Positions 26,651 to 36,047 of a stretch of DNA of 64,000 bases are shown here, piece after piece. Below the pieces are notes generated by a model, which saw nothing but the letters and a program-made list of their open reading frames with translations, did no database searches and had not been told where the DNA came from. How positions within the stretch are numbered: the stretch's first letter is position 1; every line of letters starts with the position of its first letter. Source of the stretch: Polaribacter irgensii 23-P (lineage in GTDB: Bacteria > Bacteroidota > Bacteroidia > Flavobacteriales > Flavobacteriaceae); assembly GCF_000153225.1 (NCBI RefSeq), contig NZ_CH724148.1, forward strand, positions 1,816,842-1,880,841, in the 5' to 3' direction. Both the position numbers and the translations under genes were made by a program.

Positions 26651-27628
26651 ATGCAAACAGATGAAGATTTTGTCGTGGACGCTGTTATCACTTGGGTAGA
26701 CGGAAATGACCAAAAACACAAGCAAAAAATGGCTGGCTTTCTTGAAAATAGTAGCTTTTTAGATACCAAGTCTATTGGAATGCGCTACGATCAAGTAAAT
26801 GAAATTGAATTTTCAGTGAAGTCAATTCTTAAGTATGCCAAATTTGTAAGAAATATTTATATCGTTACTGACAATCAAACACCAGATTTCTTAAAAGACA
26901 TTGAAAAGGCTAAAATCGAATATCCCACGGTTTTTATAGTAGATCACAGAACTATTTTTTCGGGATATCATCAATATTTGCCCACTTTTAATTCTTTATC
27001 TATAGAATCGCTACTGTATAAAATACCGAATCTTTCAGAGCATTTTTTATACTTTAATGATGATTTTTTTATTCTTAATAAAACTACAGCTACAGATTTT
27101 TTTATAAAAAGAGTGCCTATCATTAGAGGTAGATGGAAACTGTTTCATGAAGATATTTGGCATAAAAAATTAAAAGCTTTTTTTCAAGATTTTTTAGGGA
27201 AGAAAAAGAATAGTTACAGTCACAATCAAGGCTTGCAGAAATCTGCAAAGTTCTTAAAAATGGAAAAATATATTTTACCAAAACACACTCCTTCGTCTCT
27301 TAGAAAGAGTACTTTATCTAATTATTTTGAGAAACATTCAAATGTATTAGAAAAAAACATTAAATACCGATTTAGACATCCAAGTCAGTTTGTTTGTCAT
27401 TCTTTGTCAAACCATTTAGAAATAAAGAAGAACACTTTTATTTTTAAAAAAGACTGTCAATTAATCTACTTGCAAAATTATAAAAAACCGTTTTTTTGGA
27501 TAAAGTTGAAGTTGAACTATATGGCGAAAGATCAAAATAAACTTTTTCTTTGTATGCAAAGTTTAAATCAAAGTTCCGAAAAGAAATTACAGTATATCAA
27601 ATCTTGGTTATATAATAAATACCAGTAG
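26651..27628 (+). CDS. Stealth family polysaccharide phosphotransferase
   Basis: The 325-residue protein contains conserved region 1 (VDAVITWVDGNDQKH, residues 9-23), region 2 (HFLYFNDDFFILN near 135-147, with the DD pair) and a later region with the RHPSQFVCHSL motif, a Stealth-like order. Stealth proteins transfer hexose-1-phosphate in capsule or teichoic-acid-like polymer synthesis and resemble eukaryotic GlcNAc-phosphotransferase. No signal peptide or membrane helix is seen. The ATG directly follows the stop of the decayed glycosyltransferase, so both were one operon, and this half still looks intact. Confidence 0.85.
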   Translation: MQTDEDFVVDAVITWVDGNDQKHKQKMAGFLENSSFLDTKSIGMRYDQVNEIEFSVKSILKYAKFVRNIYIVTDNQTPDFLKDIEKAKIEYPTVFIVDHRTIFSGYHQYLPTFNSLSIESLLYKIPNLSEHFLYFNDDFFILNKTTATDFFIKRVPIIRGRWKLFHEDIWHKKLKAFFQDFLGKKKNSYSHNQGLQKSAKFLKMEKYILPKHTPSSLRKSTLSNYFEKHSNVLEKNIKYRFRHPSQFVCHSLSNHLEIKKNTFIFKKDCQLIYLQNYKKPFFWIKLKLNYMAKDQNKLFLCMQSLNQSSEKKLQYIKSWLYNKYQ

Positions 27629-27682
27629 TACAGGATGGATAAAAATAAATAATACTATATTTTTCATATTTTTAAAACTGTC

Positions 27683-29704
27683 CTATTTTATTTCTGAGAG
27701 CTTCTTAGCTTGTTTTTTATTATTGAAATATAAATATTTAGTGCTGTGATAAAAGGCAGATAATAGGCTATCCATTGCTTGTGCTATCTCGGGTTTCTCA
27801 AGTTTGATGTTTTTCACTTTGTTTGTTTCTAAACTAAATAAACTTGACTTTTTAGAACTGTTTGTTTTTTCGAGGTAATAGCCGTCTTTTAGCAGTCCTA
27901 CCGCTTTCTCACCTTTATTTTGTAGATACACAAAGGCAGCCGTGTTGTTGGTCATACTATCTAATAAATCTTGTCCTAAGGTATAGTTGTCGTAGTTTAT
28001 TTTAGCTAAACTGGTCACAGTAGGAAACACATCAATTAATTTTGCATATTTAGTTATTTTTTGCGGTTTGGCATATCTTGGAGAATGAATAAAAAAGGGA
28101 ACGTGGTGTACTTGAATTCCTAATGCATCTTCATTATTTTTTAAAAAGTCCAGTTTTTTCATACCACCTTGGTGATCTCCAAAAAACACAAAAATAGAAT
28201 TATCGTAATAACCCGCTGTTTTCGCTCTCTCTAAAAACCGTGCAACATTAAAGTCTAAATATCGAATTCCATTTAACTGGCCTAAAGACCGAAAACCTCC
28301 TTTTAACAAAGTTTTTTCATCAATATCATTTTCTGAAATTGCGCTAAAATTCTCCTTTTTATTGGGAATTGTAAAAGGCATATGGTTGGTTGCTGTTTGT
28401 ATATACGCAACAAAAGGTTTTCCTTCTTTATGAAGTTTTTGCAGCTCTTTGTCAGATTCTTTAAACAAGTCGTAATCGTCAATACCCCAGACATCAGCTC
28501 TGTTTTCTTCTTCAAAGCTTCCCTCTTCAAAGATCTTCAAGTCTTTTATATTTGATTGAAAAACGCCTCTAATATTTGCCCAGTTTGCAGACCCTCCAAG
28601 AAAGTAGCGTTTTGCGTAGCCATCTAGTTGATCAAAAATAATTCGTTGGTCTATGATTAAAGGATTTCTAGAAGCTGTTTTTACATCTTCAATATCTGGC
28701 AAACCTGTAATACTTGCAAAAACACTGGCTGCGGTTCCTGGCTTGTGTACATAGAATTTAGAAAAATTTAAACTCTTTTTGATAATGGAATCCATTTTCG
28801 GAGAACTATCCAAAGGGTTTCCATAGAAACTTAGGGTTGCAGTTCCTGTAGATTCTAACATTACATATATAATATTAGGTTTTTCTATAAACGGATCGTT
28901 AAAAGTTACTTTTTTCTTAAAATGAACACTGTCTTGAGGGAGGTTTAATTGTTTCGCAATTACAGGGTAATACGTTTTAAATTTCTCAAGATCTACGCCT
29001 TCACTTCGGAAGGCAAAACTGTCAAAAAAGTATAAAACAGGATTTAGTGTAAACTGATTTATTGTATTGTTTTTAGAAAAGAAAGCTTCACTCCATCGCA
29101 AGGGATAGTGCGTAAAACTATTGTAAACGCCGAAAGAGAGTAAGAGAATACTTAAAATAAAGAATACTGCTTTAAGTTTGTTTGTTATTTTTTGCTGAAT
29201 TTCAGAAAACAGGGAATATATAAATGTAGCATATCGATAGCTGACAAAAGCTAAGATGAGCAAGCCAATAGCGCCCTTGTAAACAGGGTAACTTTCAATT
29301 AAAACCTGAAAAGAGATTTTGAAATTGCTTAAAAATCGAAGGGAAGATGCATCGAGACGAATGGATAAATATTCATAATATCCAAAGTCAAAAATATAAA
29401 ATAGCGTCAAAATGAGATACGAAAAGGTTAAGTAAACAGCAGCAATTTTTTTGTAAATTTGATTTTCAAAAAAGCGATAATTTGTAATTAGAACTAATAG
29501 TGCAAGTGGGAAAAAAGTGAGCGCTGCCAATTTTAAGTCAAAACGAAGGCCAAGTAGAATTGCTTTTTGTATTTCAGAGGCAATATTGTTTTCTAGCTGT
29601 GCGAAAAACAAGTAGAAGAGCCCTCTGAAAAAAGCAATGTAAATAAACAGAAATAAAACATTTGTGAAGATGTATTTTATGTAATTCGGTATTTTTTTAA
29701 GCAT
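27683..29704 (-). CDS. LtaS-like sulfatase-family membrane enzyme
   Basis: The 673-residue protein has five N-terminal membrane helices (about 12-35, 50-72, 80-105, 140-162, 175-195) and a large extracytoplasmic alkaline-phosphatase/sulfatase domain. Motifs are IIYVMLEST (metal-binding Glu), the nucleophile segment KPGTAASVFAS (Thr near 323) and the metal site FVFFGDHQGG. This is the layout of lipoteichoic acid synthase and of phosphoethanolamine/phosphoglycerol transferases. In a Gram-negative it most likely decorates a surface glycan or lipid with a phospho-alcohol (inference). Transcribed alone from a minus-strand TATCTTTG element. Confidence 0.9.
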   Translation of the reverse strand: MLKKIPNYIKYIFTNVLFLFIYIAFFRGLFYLFFAQLENNIASEIQKAILLGLRFDLKLAALTFFPLALLVLITNYRFFENQIYKKIAAVYLTFSYLILTLFYIFDFGYYEYLSIRLDASSLRFLSNFKISFQVLIESYPVYKGAIGLLILAFVSYRYATFIYSLFSEIQQKITNKLKAVFFILSILLLSFGVYNSFTHYPLRWSEAFFSKNNTINQFTLNPVLYFFDSFAFRSEGVDLEKFKTYYPVIAKQLNLPQDSVHFKKKVTFNDPFIEKPNIIYVMLESTGTATLSFYGNPLDSSPKMDSIIKKSLNFSKFYVHKPGTAASVFASITGLPDIEDVKTASRNPLIIDQRIIFDQLDGYAKRYFLGGSANWANIRGVFQSNIKDLKIFEEGSFEEENRADVWGIDDYDLFKESDKELQKLHKEGKPFVAYIQTATNHMPFTIPNKKENFSAISENDIDEKTLLKGGFRSLGQLNGIRYLDFNVARFLERAKTAGYYDNSIFVFFGDHQGGMKKLDFLKNNEDALGIQVHHVPFFIHSPRYAKPQKITKYAKLIDVFPTVTSLAKINYDNYTLGQDLLDSMTNNTAAFVYLQNKGEKAVGLLKDGYYLEKTNSSKKSSLFSLETNKVKNIKLEKPEIAQAMDSLLSAFYHSTKYLYFNNKKQAKKLSEIK

Positions 29705-29721
29705 ATTTTTATAATAAAATT

Positions 29722-29729
29722 CAAAGATA
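29722..29729 (-). promoter_or_regulatory. -7 promoter element for the LtaS-like gene
   Basis: TATCTTTG on the minus strand (TAnnTTTG), 17 bases before the ATG at 29704; no -33 partner at the expected spacing. Confidence 0.45.
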
Positions 29730-29911
29730 CTATTTTTAGAAATACTTTGTACCTACCGTTCCCAAACAATAAACAACTTAAAATTTCAAGGACGTGTTAC
29801 AAGATATCTATGCAAAACGCGAAGAATTAGAAAAACTTTTAATGGAGTGAGGTTTCATTTTTTAGGGATGGTTTTGCTCTAAAAAACATTTTAATAAATT
29901 CTGTAGTCCAT

Positions 29912-29942
29912 TTTGGATTCTGTTGATTATATAGTAAATTTG
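29912..29942 (+). promoter_or_regulatory. Bacteroidota-type promoter for cca
   Basis: TTTG (29912-29915), a 19-bp spacer and TAAATTTG (29935-29942) match the -33/-7 consensus TTTG-N19-TAnnTTTG. The ATG of cca is 82 bases downstream, giving a leader of about 75 nt. Confidence 0.75.
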
Positions 29943-30024
29943 TACCGTATTAAAGTGATTAAAAGACCATCAACTATTTTAAAAATTGAAGGTAACAATA
30001 TCCAATTTTTAAAAAGTTAAATTC

Positions 30025-31446
30025 ATGGGGAAACAAATTTATACAGCAGCGTTATCATCAGATATATTTAAAATAATTTCTGAAGCATCAAAACACTTGC
30101 ACATAGAAAGCTATGTGATTGGTGGTTTTGTGAGAGATTTCTTTTTAAAAAGAGGTACTGCAAAAGACATCGACATTGTTGCTATTGGAAGCGGAATAGC
30201 ACTTGCGGAGAAAGTAGCTTCTTTATTACCTAACAAACCAAAAGTACAAATTTTTAAAACGTATGGGACAGCAATGTTGCGCTATAAAGATATTGAAATT
30301 GAGTTTGTAGGGGCTAGAAAGGAATCCTATTCTGAAGAAAGTAGAAATCCAGAGGTTTTCGAGGGAACTTTGCAAGAAGACCAGAATAGAAGAGATTTTA
30401 CAATCAACGCTTTGGCTTTAAGTCTAAATGAAGAGAACTTTGGTGCACTGTTAGATCCATTCCATGGAATGGAAGATTTAAAAAATGCATGTATCAGAAC
30501 TCCTTTAAATCCAGCGATCACTTATTCTGATGATCCTCTTAGAATGCTCCGTGCAATTCGGTTTGCAACCCAGTTAAACTTTACAATTGAGGAAGCGTCT
30601 TTAGTAGCGATTGAGAAGAATTCAGAGCGCTTAGAAATTATTACTCGAGAACGTATTGTAGATGAAATAAATAAGATTATGGCATCCACTAAGCCATCTA
30701 TTGGGTTCTTATTATTGGAACAAACAAATTTACTTTCTCAGTTGCTTCCAGAATTAATAGATTTAAAAGGAGTAGAGGAAGTAGAAGGCCAAAAGCACAA
30801 AGATAATTTTTATCACACCCTAGAGGTGGTTGATAATATCTCTGAAAATACAGAAGATATTTGGTTGCGCTGGTCTGCACTATTGCATGATATTGGAAAA
30901 GCACCTACGAAAAGGTTTAGTAAAAAGGTAGGCTGGACTTTTCATTCCCACGAATTTGTGGGCTCTAAAATGGTGTATAGATTATTTAAAAGGTTAAAAA
31001 TGCCATTGAATAACAAAATGAAATTTGTTCAAAAAATGGTTTTATTAAGTTCCCGTCCCATTGTTTTAGCAACGGATGTTACAGATGCTGCTGTTAGGCG
31101 TTTGGTTTTTGATGCGGGGGATGACATTCATTCTTTAATGACTTTGTGCGAGGCGGATATAACTACAAAAAACCCTAAGAAATTTAAAAGATACCATCAA
31201 AATTTTGAGGTAGTCCGTTTGAAGATTAAAGAAGTAGAGGAAAGAGATCGCGTGCGTAATTTTCAACCACCGGTTTCTGGCCAAGAGATTATTGCTGCCT
31301 TTAATTTAAAACCGTGTAAGGAGATCGGACAAATAAAAGAGGCTATTAAAGAGGCTATTTTAGAAGGACAAATACCAAACGAGCACAAAGAATGTTATGA
31401 TTTTATGATCGAGAAAGGACAAAGTTTAGGATTTATTCTAGCTTAA
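30025..31446 (+). CDS. cca: CCA-adding tRNA nucleotidyltransferase with HD domain
   Basis: The 473-residue protein has the class II nucleotidyltransferase head: VIGGFVRDFFLKRGTAKDIDIV (two catalytic Asp in the DID motif near 54-56), then RRDFTINALAL and the RMLRAIRFA segment. An HD phosphohydrolase domain follows, with LLHDIGKAPTKR near 288 and HSHEFVGSKM. It adds or repairs the CCA end of tRNA; close relatives are poly(A) polymerases, and the sequence alone does not fully separate them. Its stop overlaps the end of the convergent ABC transporter gene by 9 bp. Confidence 0.92.
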   Translation: MGKQIYTAALSSDIFKIISEASKHLHIESYVIGGFVRDFFLKRGTAKDIDIVAIGSGIALAEKVASLLPNKPKVQIFKTYGTAMLRYKDIEIEFVGARKESYSEESRNPEVFEGTLQEDQNRRDFTINALALSLNEENFGALLDPFHGMEDLKNACIRTPLNPAITYSDDPLRMLRAIRFATQLNFTIEEASLVAIEKNSERLEIITRERIVDEINKIMASTKPSIGFLLLEQTNLLSQLLPELIDLKGVEEVEGQKHKDNFYHTLEVVDNISENTEDIWLRWSALLHDIGKAPTKRFSKKVGWTFHSHEFVGSKMVYRLFKRLKMPLNNKMKFVQKMVLLSSRPIVLATDVTDAAVRRLVFDAGDDIHSLMTLCEADITTKNPKKFKRYHQNFEVVRLKIKEVEERDRVRNFQPPVSGQEIIAAFNLKPCKEIGQIKEAIKEAILEGQIPNEHKECYDFMIEKGQSLGFILA

Positions 31447-33267
31447 CGATTGCATAGTTACTAGCTTATAGTATTCCCCTTTTTTGGCAAGCAATTCTTC
31501 ATGTTTTCCTTGTTCTACAATTTGACCTTTCTTAAGGACCACAATCATATCTGCTTTCTGAATTGTAGACAAACGATGGGCAATGACTAACGAAGTTCTG
31601 TTTTGCATCATTTTTTCTAAAGCGAGTTGGACAAACTGTTCTGATTCTGTATCCAATGCCGAAGTAGCCTCGTCTAAAATCATAATTGGCGGATTCTTTA
31701 AAACAGCACGGGCGATGGATAAGCGTTGTTTCTGTCCACCTGAAAGTGTGTTTCCGCTATCTCCAATATTTGTATCGTATTTTGCTGGTAAATTTTGAAT
31801 GAACTCATCCGCATTTGCAATGGTAGCTGCTTCTAGAATTGCGGCATCTGTTGCATTTTGTGCTCCTAACTTGATGTTGTTCGCAATGGTGTCGTTGAAT
31901 AAAATAGATTCTTGTGAAACTATTCCCATCAAATTTCTCAAGGATTTTTTTGTTACTTTTTTGATACTTTCGCCGTCAATATAAATACCTCCCTTATGAA
32001 CATCATAAAAACGTGTAATTAGGTTGGCTAAGGTAGATTTTCCACTACCCGACTGTCCCACCAAGGCAACTGTTTCTCCTTTTTTGATGGTTAGAGAGAA
32101 ATCTTTTAGGACATAGGTATCTTTGTATTTGAAGGAGATATTTTTAAACTCAATATGCGCTTTGAATTCTTCTTTTATCGTTGCGTTTGGCGCATCTCTT
32201 ATGCTGTCCTCAGTATGTAGCACCTCCATAATTCTTTCTGCTGAAGCTTCTCCCTTCTGAATATTGTAATAGGCCGTTGTGATTGCTTTTATTGGATTTA
32301 AAACAGTGTAGAACAATACGATATATCCAAAAAACTCTTCTGCTTTTAGTGGACTGTTATTTTCTAAAACTAACTTCCCTCCATAATACAAAATAGCAAT
32401 AATTGTGGCAGAGCCCAAAAACTCACTCATGGGCGAAGCCAATGTTTTTCGATGTAAAACGCTCGTCATTAAGTTTCGAAACTTTGTAGTAGAAGTGTTG
32501 AACTTTGTTTCGATTACTTCCTCGGCATTAAAACCTTTAATAACTCTTAGACCAGTTAAGGTCTCTTCTATGAAGGATAGGAAATTTCCAGTCTCCTTTT
32601 GTGCTTTGAGTGAATTTGCCTTTAGTTTTTTGCTTATGGATGAGATTATAAAACCAGAAACGGGCAATAGCACAAATACAAATAAAGTTAATTTTACACT
32701 GAGAATTAACATCATTGACAAAGAAATAATTACCGTTAAAGGCTCTCTAACAATGGCTTCTAAAGAAGTTAAAAAAGAAATTTCTACTTCCTGCACATCG
32801 ATGGTCATTCTCGCAATGATATCTCCTTTTTTCTTTTCAGAAAAATAAGCTAAGGGTAGTGTTATGATTTTATGATACAGCGTATCTCTTAGGTCTTTTA
32901 CGACTCCATTTCTCAGGAACACCAGCACATAGGACGCTAGATATCGGAATAAGTTTTTGAATAAAAAAAGAGTGAATGTAAGCGCGCAAATGAAAAATAA
33001 AACATGTATTGCTCCTTCATTTTCTATTTTTTGAGAGATAAAATAATAGAAACTTTCTTTTGCATACGCAGCAATACTTTTAATTCCCGTGTATACTGGA
33101 GTTTTTATAACTGCGTTGTCAGTGTCAAATAAAATTCCTAAAACAGGAATAAAAGCCAGTACAGAGAGTACATTAAAAACAGCATATAGAATATTAAACA
33201 GGATGTTTAGGATCGTAAATTTCCGATACTTCTTCTCATATTTTAAAATGTCTCTAAAGTATCCCAT
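31438..33267 (-). CDS. ABC transporter, fused permease and ATPase (MsbA-like)
   Basis: This 609-residue half-transporter has six membrane helices in residues about 20-345 and an ATPase domain with Walker A GQSGSGKST (about 402), signature LSGGQKQR (about 505), Walker B IMILDEATSALD and the switch IAHRLSTI. It belongs to the MsbA/lipid-exporter group and probably flips a lipid-linked substrate such as lipid A. Start and upstream stop overlap in TAATG with the phosphosugar mutase gene. Its 3' end overlaps cca tail-to-tail. Confidence 0.9.
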   Translation of the reverse strand: MGYFRDILKYEKKYRKFTILNILFNILYAVFNVLSVLAFIPVLGILFDTDNAVIKTPVYTGIKSIAAYAKESFYYFISQKIENEGAIHVLFFICALTFTLFLFKNLFRYLASYVLVFLRNGVVKDLRDTLYHKIITLPLAYFSEKKKGDIIARMTIDVQEVEISFLTSLEAIVREPLTVIISLSMMLILSVKLTLFVFVLLPVSGFIISSISKKLKANSLKAQKETGNFLSFIEETLTGLRVIKGFNAEEVIETKFNTSTTKFRNLMTSVLHRKTLASPMSEFLGSATIIAILYYGGKLVLENNSPLKAEEFFGYIVLFYTVLNPIKAITTAYYNIQKGEASAERIMEVLHTEDSIRDAPNATIKEEFKAHIEFKNISFKYKDTYVLKDFSLTIKKGETVALVGQSGSGKSTLANLITRFYDVHKGGIYIDGESIKKVTKKSLRNLMGIVSQESILFNDTIANNIKLGAQNATDAAILEAATIANADEFIQNLPAKYDTNIGDSGNTLSGGQKQRLSIARAVLKNPPIMILDEATSALDTESEQFVQLALEKMMQNRTSLVIAHRLSTIQKADMIVVLKKGQIVEQGKHEELLAKKGEYYKLVTMQSLS

Positions 33268-34982
33268 TAACCTAGCTTCATTTCCTTAATAATTCTTTGA
33301 ATCTTTGCATCGAGTTCTAACTCTACTTTCTTAGCATTCTCTTTTGAATCTAAGAGTGCATTGACACTGAAATAAAACTTTATTTTTGGTTCCGTTCCAC
33401 TGGGCCTTGCTGCAATTCTGGTTCCGTTGATTGTTTGATATATCAGTACATTCGATTTCGGTAATTCAATAGTTGTGATTTTCCCAGTAATTAAATCTTT
33501 TTTTGTAGATGCTTGGTAGTCTGAAAGTGATGCCACTTGTTCGCCATCAATTTCTTTTAACGGATTGTTGCGCATTGTGCTTAACATTTGCTGAATTTCT
33601 TCAGCACCATCCATTCCTTTTTTTGTAATCGCGATTAAATGCTCCTTGTAAAATCCATTTTTAACGTAAACATTTAATAATTCCTCATAAAAAGAACTTC
33701 CGTTTTGTTTTGCATACGCAGCTACCTCGCAGGCTAATAAAGTTGCTGTGACAGCATCTTTATCTCGTACAAAATCACCCACCATGTATCCAAAACTTTC
33801 TTCTCCACCGCCAATAAAATCGAGCTCTGGAAAATCTTTCACCATTTTAGCGATCCATTTAAATCCTGTAAGACCTACTTTGGTTTCAACATGATAACTG
33901 GATGCAATTGCATTTACCAACTCGGTAGAGACAATGGTAGATCCTATAAATTGTTTGCCATTAATCTTTCCTGTTTCTTTCCATTTCTTTAATAAAAACT
34001 CCGTCATCAAAACCATGGTTTGGTTTCCATTCATCAATTTCATATTTCCGTCAGTGTCCCTTACCGCAACCCCCAGTCGATCGCAATCTGGGTCAGTACC
34101 AACAACAATGTCAGCGCCAATTTTATCAGCTAGGTCTGTGGCCATTTTTAAAGCTTCTGGTTCTTCCGGATTTGGAGACATAACTGTTGGGAAATCTCCA
34201 TCGGGAGCACTTTGTTCTGCAACGAGGTGTACATCTGAATATCCTGCTTTCGCAAGGGTATCCGGCACAGAAACAATAGAGGTTCCATGCAAAGAGGTAA
34301 ATACTACTTTTAAATTTTTTCGGTCAATAGATTTAGACAAGCAACCATGTTTAACAGAGGCATCAATAAAAACGTCGTCAACTTCTGCTCCAATGCTTTC
34401 AATTAGCGCAGTATTTGCATTAAAATTGATTTCAGAAAAGTCCAGTGCGTTTACATTTTTAATAATTTTACCATCATGTGGCGGAACTATTTGTCCACCA
34501 TCTGCCCAATATACTTTGTAGCCATTATACTCAGAAGGATTGTGTGAGGCTGTTAACACAATACCAGCATCACAGTCTAAGTGGCGCACAGCGAAAGACA
34601 ATTCTGGAGTAGCTCTCAAGTCTTCAAAAAGAAATACTTTAATCTTATTTGCAGAGAAAACATTTGCAACAATTTTTGCGAACTTTTTGCTGTTGTGTCT
34701 ACAATCATATGCGATGACAACTTTTAGCTGTTCTTTTTTTACATTTTCAGTGAGGTAATTAGACAACCCTTGAGTAGCTCGTCCCAACGTATATTTGTTT
34801 ACACGATTTGTTCCTGCACCCATAATTCCACGCATTCCTCCCGTACCAAACTCCATATCTTTATAGAATCTATCTGCTAGGTCAGGTGCATTTGTTGTTA
34901 TTAATTGTTGTATTTCTTGTCGGGTTTCGGTATCAAAAGTTGGCGATAGCCACTGCTTTGCTTTGTCTAATATTTCAGTCAT
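33267..34982 (-). CDS. phospho-sugar mutase (phosphoglucomutase/phosphomannomutase)
   Basis: The 571-residue protein has the four-domain alpha-D-phosphohexomutase layout. The catalytic serine motif is TASHNPSEYNGYK (Ser near 147), the magnesium loop DPDCDRLG near 300, the sugar loop GGEESFGYM near 400 and the phosphate-binding RPSGTEPKIKFY near 525. It interconverts hexose-1- and 6-phosphates for glycogen or envelope sugars. It resembles PgcA-type long mutases. It overlaps the start of the ABC transporter by one base, so the two are probably coupled. Confidence 0.93.
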   Translation of the reverse strand: MTEILDKAKQWLSPTFDTETRQEIQQLITTNAPDLADRFYKDMEFGTGGMRGIMGAGTNRVNKYTLGRATQGLSNYLTENVKKEQLKVVIAYDCRHNSKKFAKIVANVFSANKIKVFLFEDLRATPELSFAVRHLDCDAGIVLTASHNPSEYNGYKVYWADGGQIVPPHDGKIIKNVNALDFSEINFNANTALIESIGAEVDDVFIDASVKHGCLSKSIDRKNLKVVFTSLHGTSIVSVPDTLAKAGYSDVHLVAEQSAPDGDFPTVMSPNPEEPEALKMATDLADKIGADIVVGTDPDCDRLGVAVRDTDGNMKLMNGNQTMVLMTEFLLKKWKETGKINGKQFIGSTIVSTELVNAIASSYHVETKVGLTGFKWIAKMVKDFPELDFIGGGEESFGYMVGDFVRDKDAVTATLLACEVAAYAKQNGSSFYEELLNVYVKNGFYKEHLIAITKKGMDGAEEIQQMLSTMRNNPLKEIDGEQVASLSDYQASTKKDLITGKITTIELPKSNVLIYQTINGTRIAARPSGTEPKIKFYFSVNALLDSKENAKKVELELDAKIQRIIKEMKLG

Positions 34983-35013
34983 TTATAAAGGTATAATTGA
35001 TGCTAATAATACG

Positions 35014-35021
35014 CAAATATA
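35014..35021 (-). promoter_or_regulatory. -7 promoter element for the phosphosugar mutase/ABC operon
   Basis: TATATTTG on the minus strand (TAnnTTTG) between the GT2 stop and the mutase ATG, 31 bases from the start. Confidence 0.45.
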
Positions 35022-35025
35022 CATT

Positions 35026-35982
35026 TTAGAAGTTGAGTTTTTCTCTAATTGAGTAGTGTTTTTCGTGGCTTTTGGTCTTAATTATTAATTCGCCAATAAA
35101 ACCGGCTAAAAACAATAAAGTTCCCAAAATCATAGCGGTGAGTGCAATAAAAAACCAAGGATTGTCTGTCACTAATATTGTTTTCACCTTTGTAGACAGT
35201 CGATATATTTTTAAAACACCGATATAAAAGGCAGAAGTAACTCCGAACAAAAACATGAGACTGCCCAAAAGGCCAAAAAAATGCATAGGGCGTTTGCCAA
35301 ACTTAGATAAAAAGGAGATGGTGATTAAATCGAGAAAGCCATTTATAAAGCGATCGATACCAAATTTGGTCTCACCATATTTGCGTGCTTGATGCTGCAC
35401 TATTTTTTCTCCAATTTTAGTGAATCCTTCATTTTTTGCCAATACAGGAATGTACCTGTGCATTTCTCCACTAACTTTTATACTTTTAATAACTTCCTTT
35501 TTGTATGCTTTCAGTCCGCAATTAAAATCGTGTAATTTTAATCCCGAAGTTTTTCTAGCGGCGGCATTAAATAATTTAGAAGGGATGTTTTTGGTGATGA
35601 CGTTGTCGTACCTTTTCTTTTTCCATCCCGAGATTAAATCGTAACCTCCCTTAATAATCAAGTCGTGCAATGCAGGTATTTCGTCAGGATTGTCTTGGAG
35701 ATCAGCATCCATCGTGATTACGACATTTCCTTGCGCCATGTCAAAACCAGCATCTAAAGCTTGCGATTTTCCAAAATTTTTCTGAAAACGAATTCCTTTT
35801 ACAGCTTTGTTTGATGTGGATATTGTTTCGATTACTTTCCAAGAGGTGTCTGTACTTCCGTCATCAATAAAAATAATTTCGTATTTGTACTGCTTTGACT
35901 GCATGACTTTTGCGATCCAGTCGTGTAGCTCTTGTAAAGACTCTTCTTCATTTAAAAGAGGAATTACTAAAGAAATATCCAT
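35026..35982 (-). CDS. glycosyltransferase family 2, DPM1/GtrB-like with two C-terminal membrane helices
   Basis: This 318-residue protein has a GT2 A-fold with ISLVIPLLNEEESLQELHD, IFIDDGSTD, GKSQALDAGFDMA and the DxD motif TMDADLQDNP (about 90-99). Two membrane helices follow near 235-258 and 270-295. Such enzymes transfer glucose, mannose or a related sugar from a nucleotide donor to polyprenyl phosphate on the cytoplasmic face. The product would feed glycan or lipid modification, fitting the nearby phosphosugar mutase. Confidence 0.92.
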   Translation of the reverse strand: MDISLVIPLLNEEESLQELHDWIAKVMQSKQYKYEIIFIDDGSTDTSWKVIETISTSNKAVKGIRFQKNFGKSQALDAGFDMAQGNVVITMDADLQDNPDEIPALHDLIIKGGYDLISGWKKKRYDNVITKNIPSKLFNAAARKTSGLKLHDFNCGLKAYKKEVIKSIKVSGEMHRYIPVLAKNEGFTKIGEKIVQHQARKYGETKFGIDRFINGFLDLITISFLSKFGKRPMHFFGLLGSLMFLFGVTSAFYIGVLKIYRLSTKVKTILVTDNPWFFIALTAMILGTLLFLAGFIGELIIKTKSHEKHYSIREKLNF

Positions 35983-36047
35983 GTTTTTTCGGCAAAGTTT
36001 AAAGTTTGAAAGCGCTATATTAGAACTTTCAAACTAAAATGATAATC

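Larger units (their letters stand above)
29705..30024. other. intergenic region with possible small gene remnant
   Basis: It holds divergent promoters for the LtaS-like gene and cca. On the plus strand near 29780-29850 a short frame reads VLQDIYAKREELEKLLME and then TGA, resembling the extreme C-terminus of ABC-F ATPases; if so, only about 20 codons are left. No other content recognised. Confidence 0.35.

Noticed and set aside
33934..34521. 195-codon open frame on the plus strand
   Set aside because: Antisense to the clearly real phosphosugar mutase gene; no motif or initiation context.
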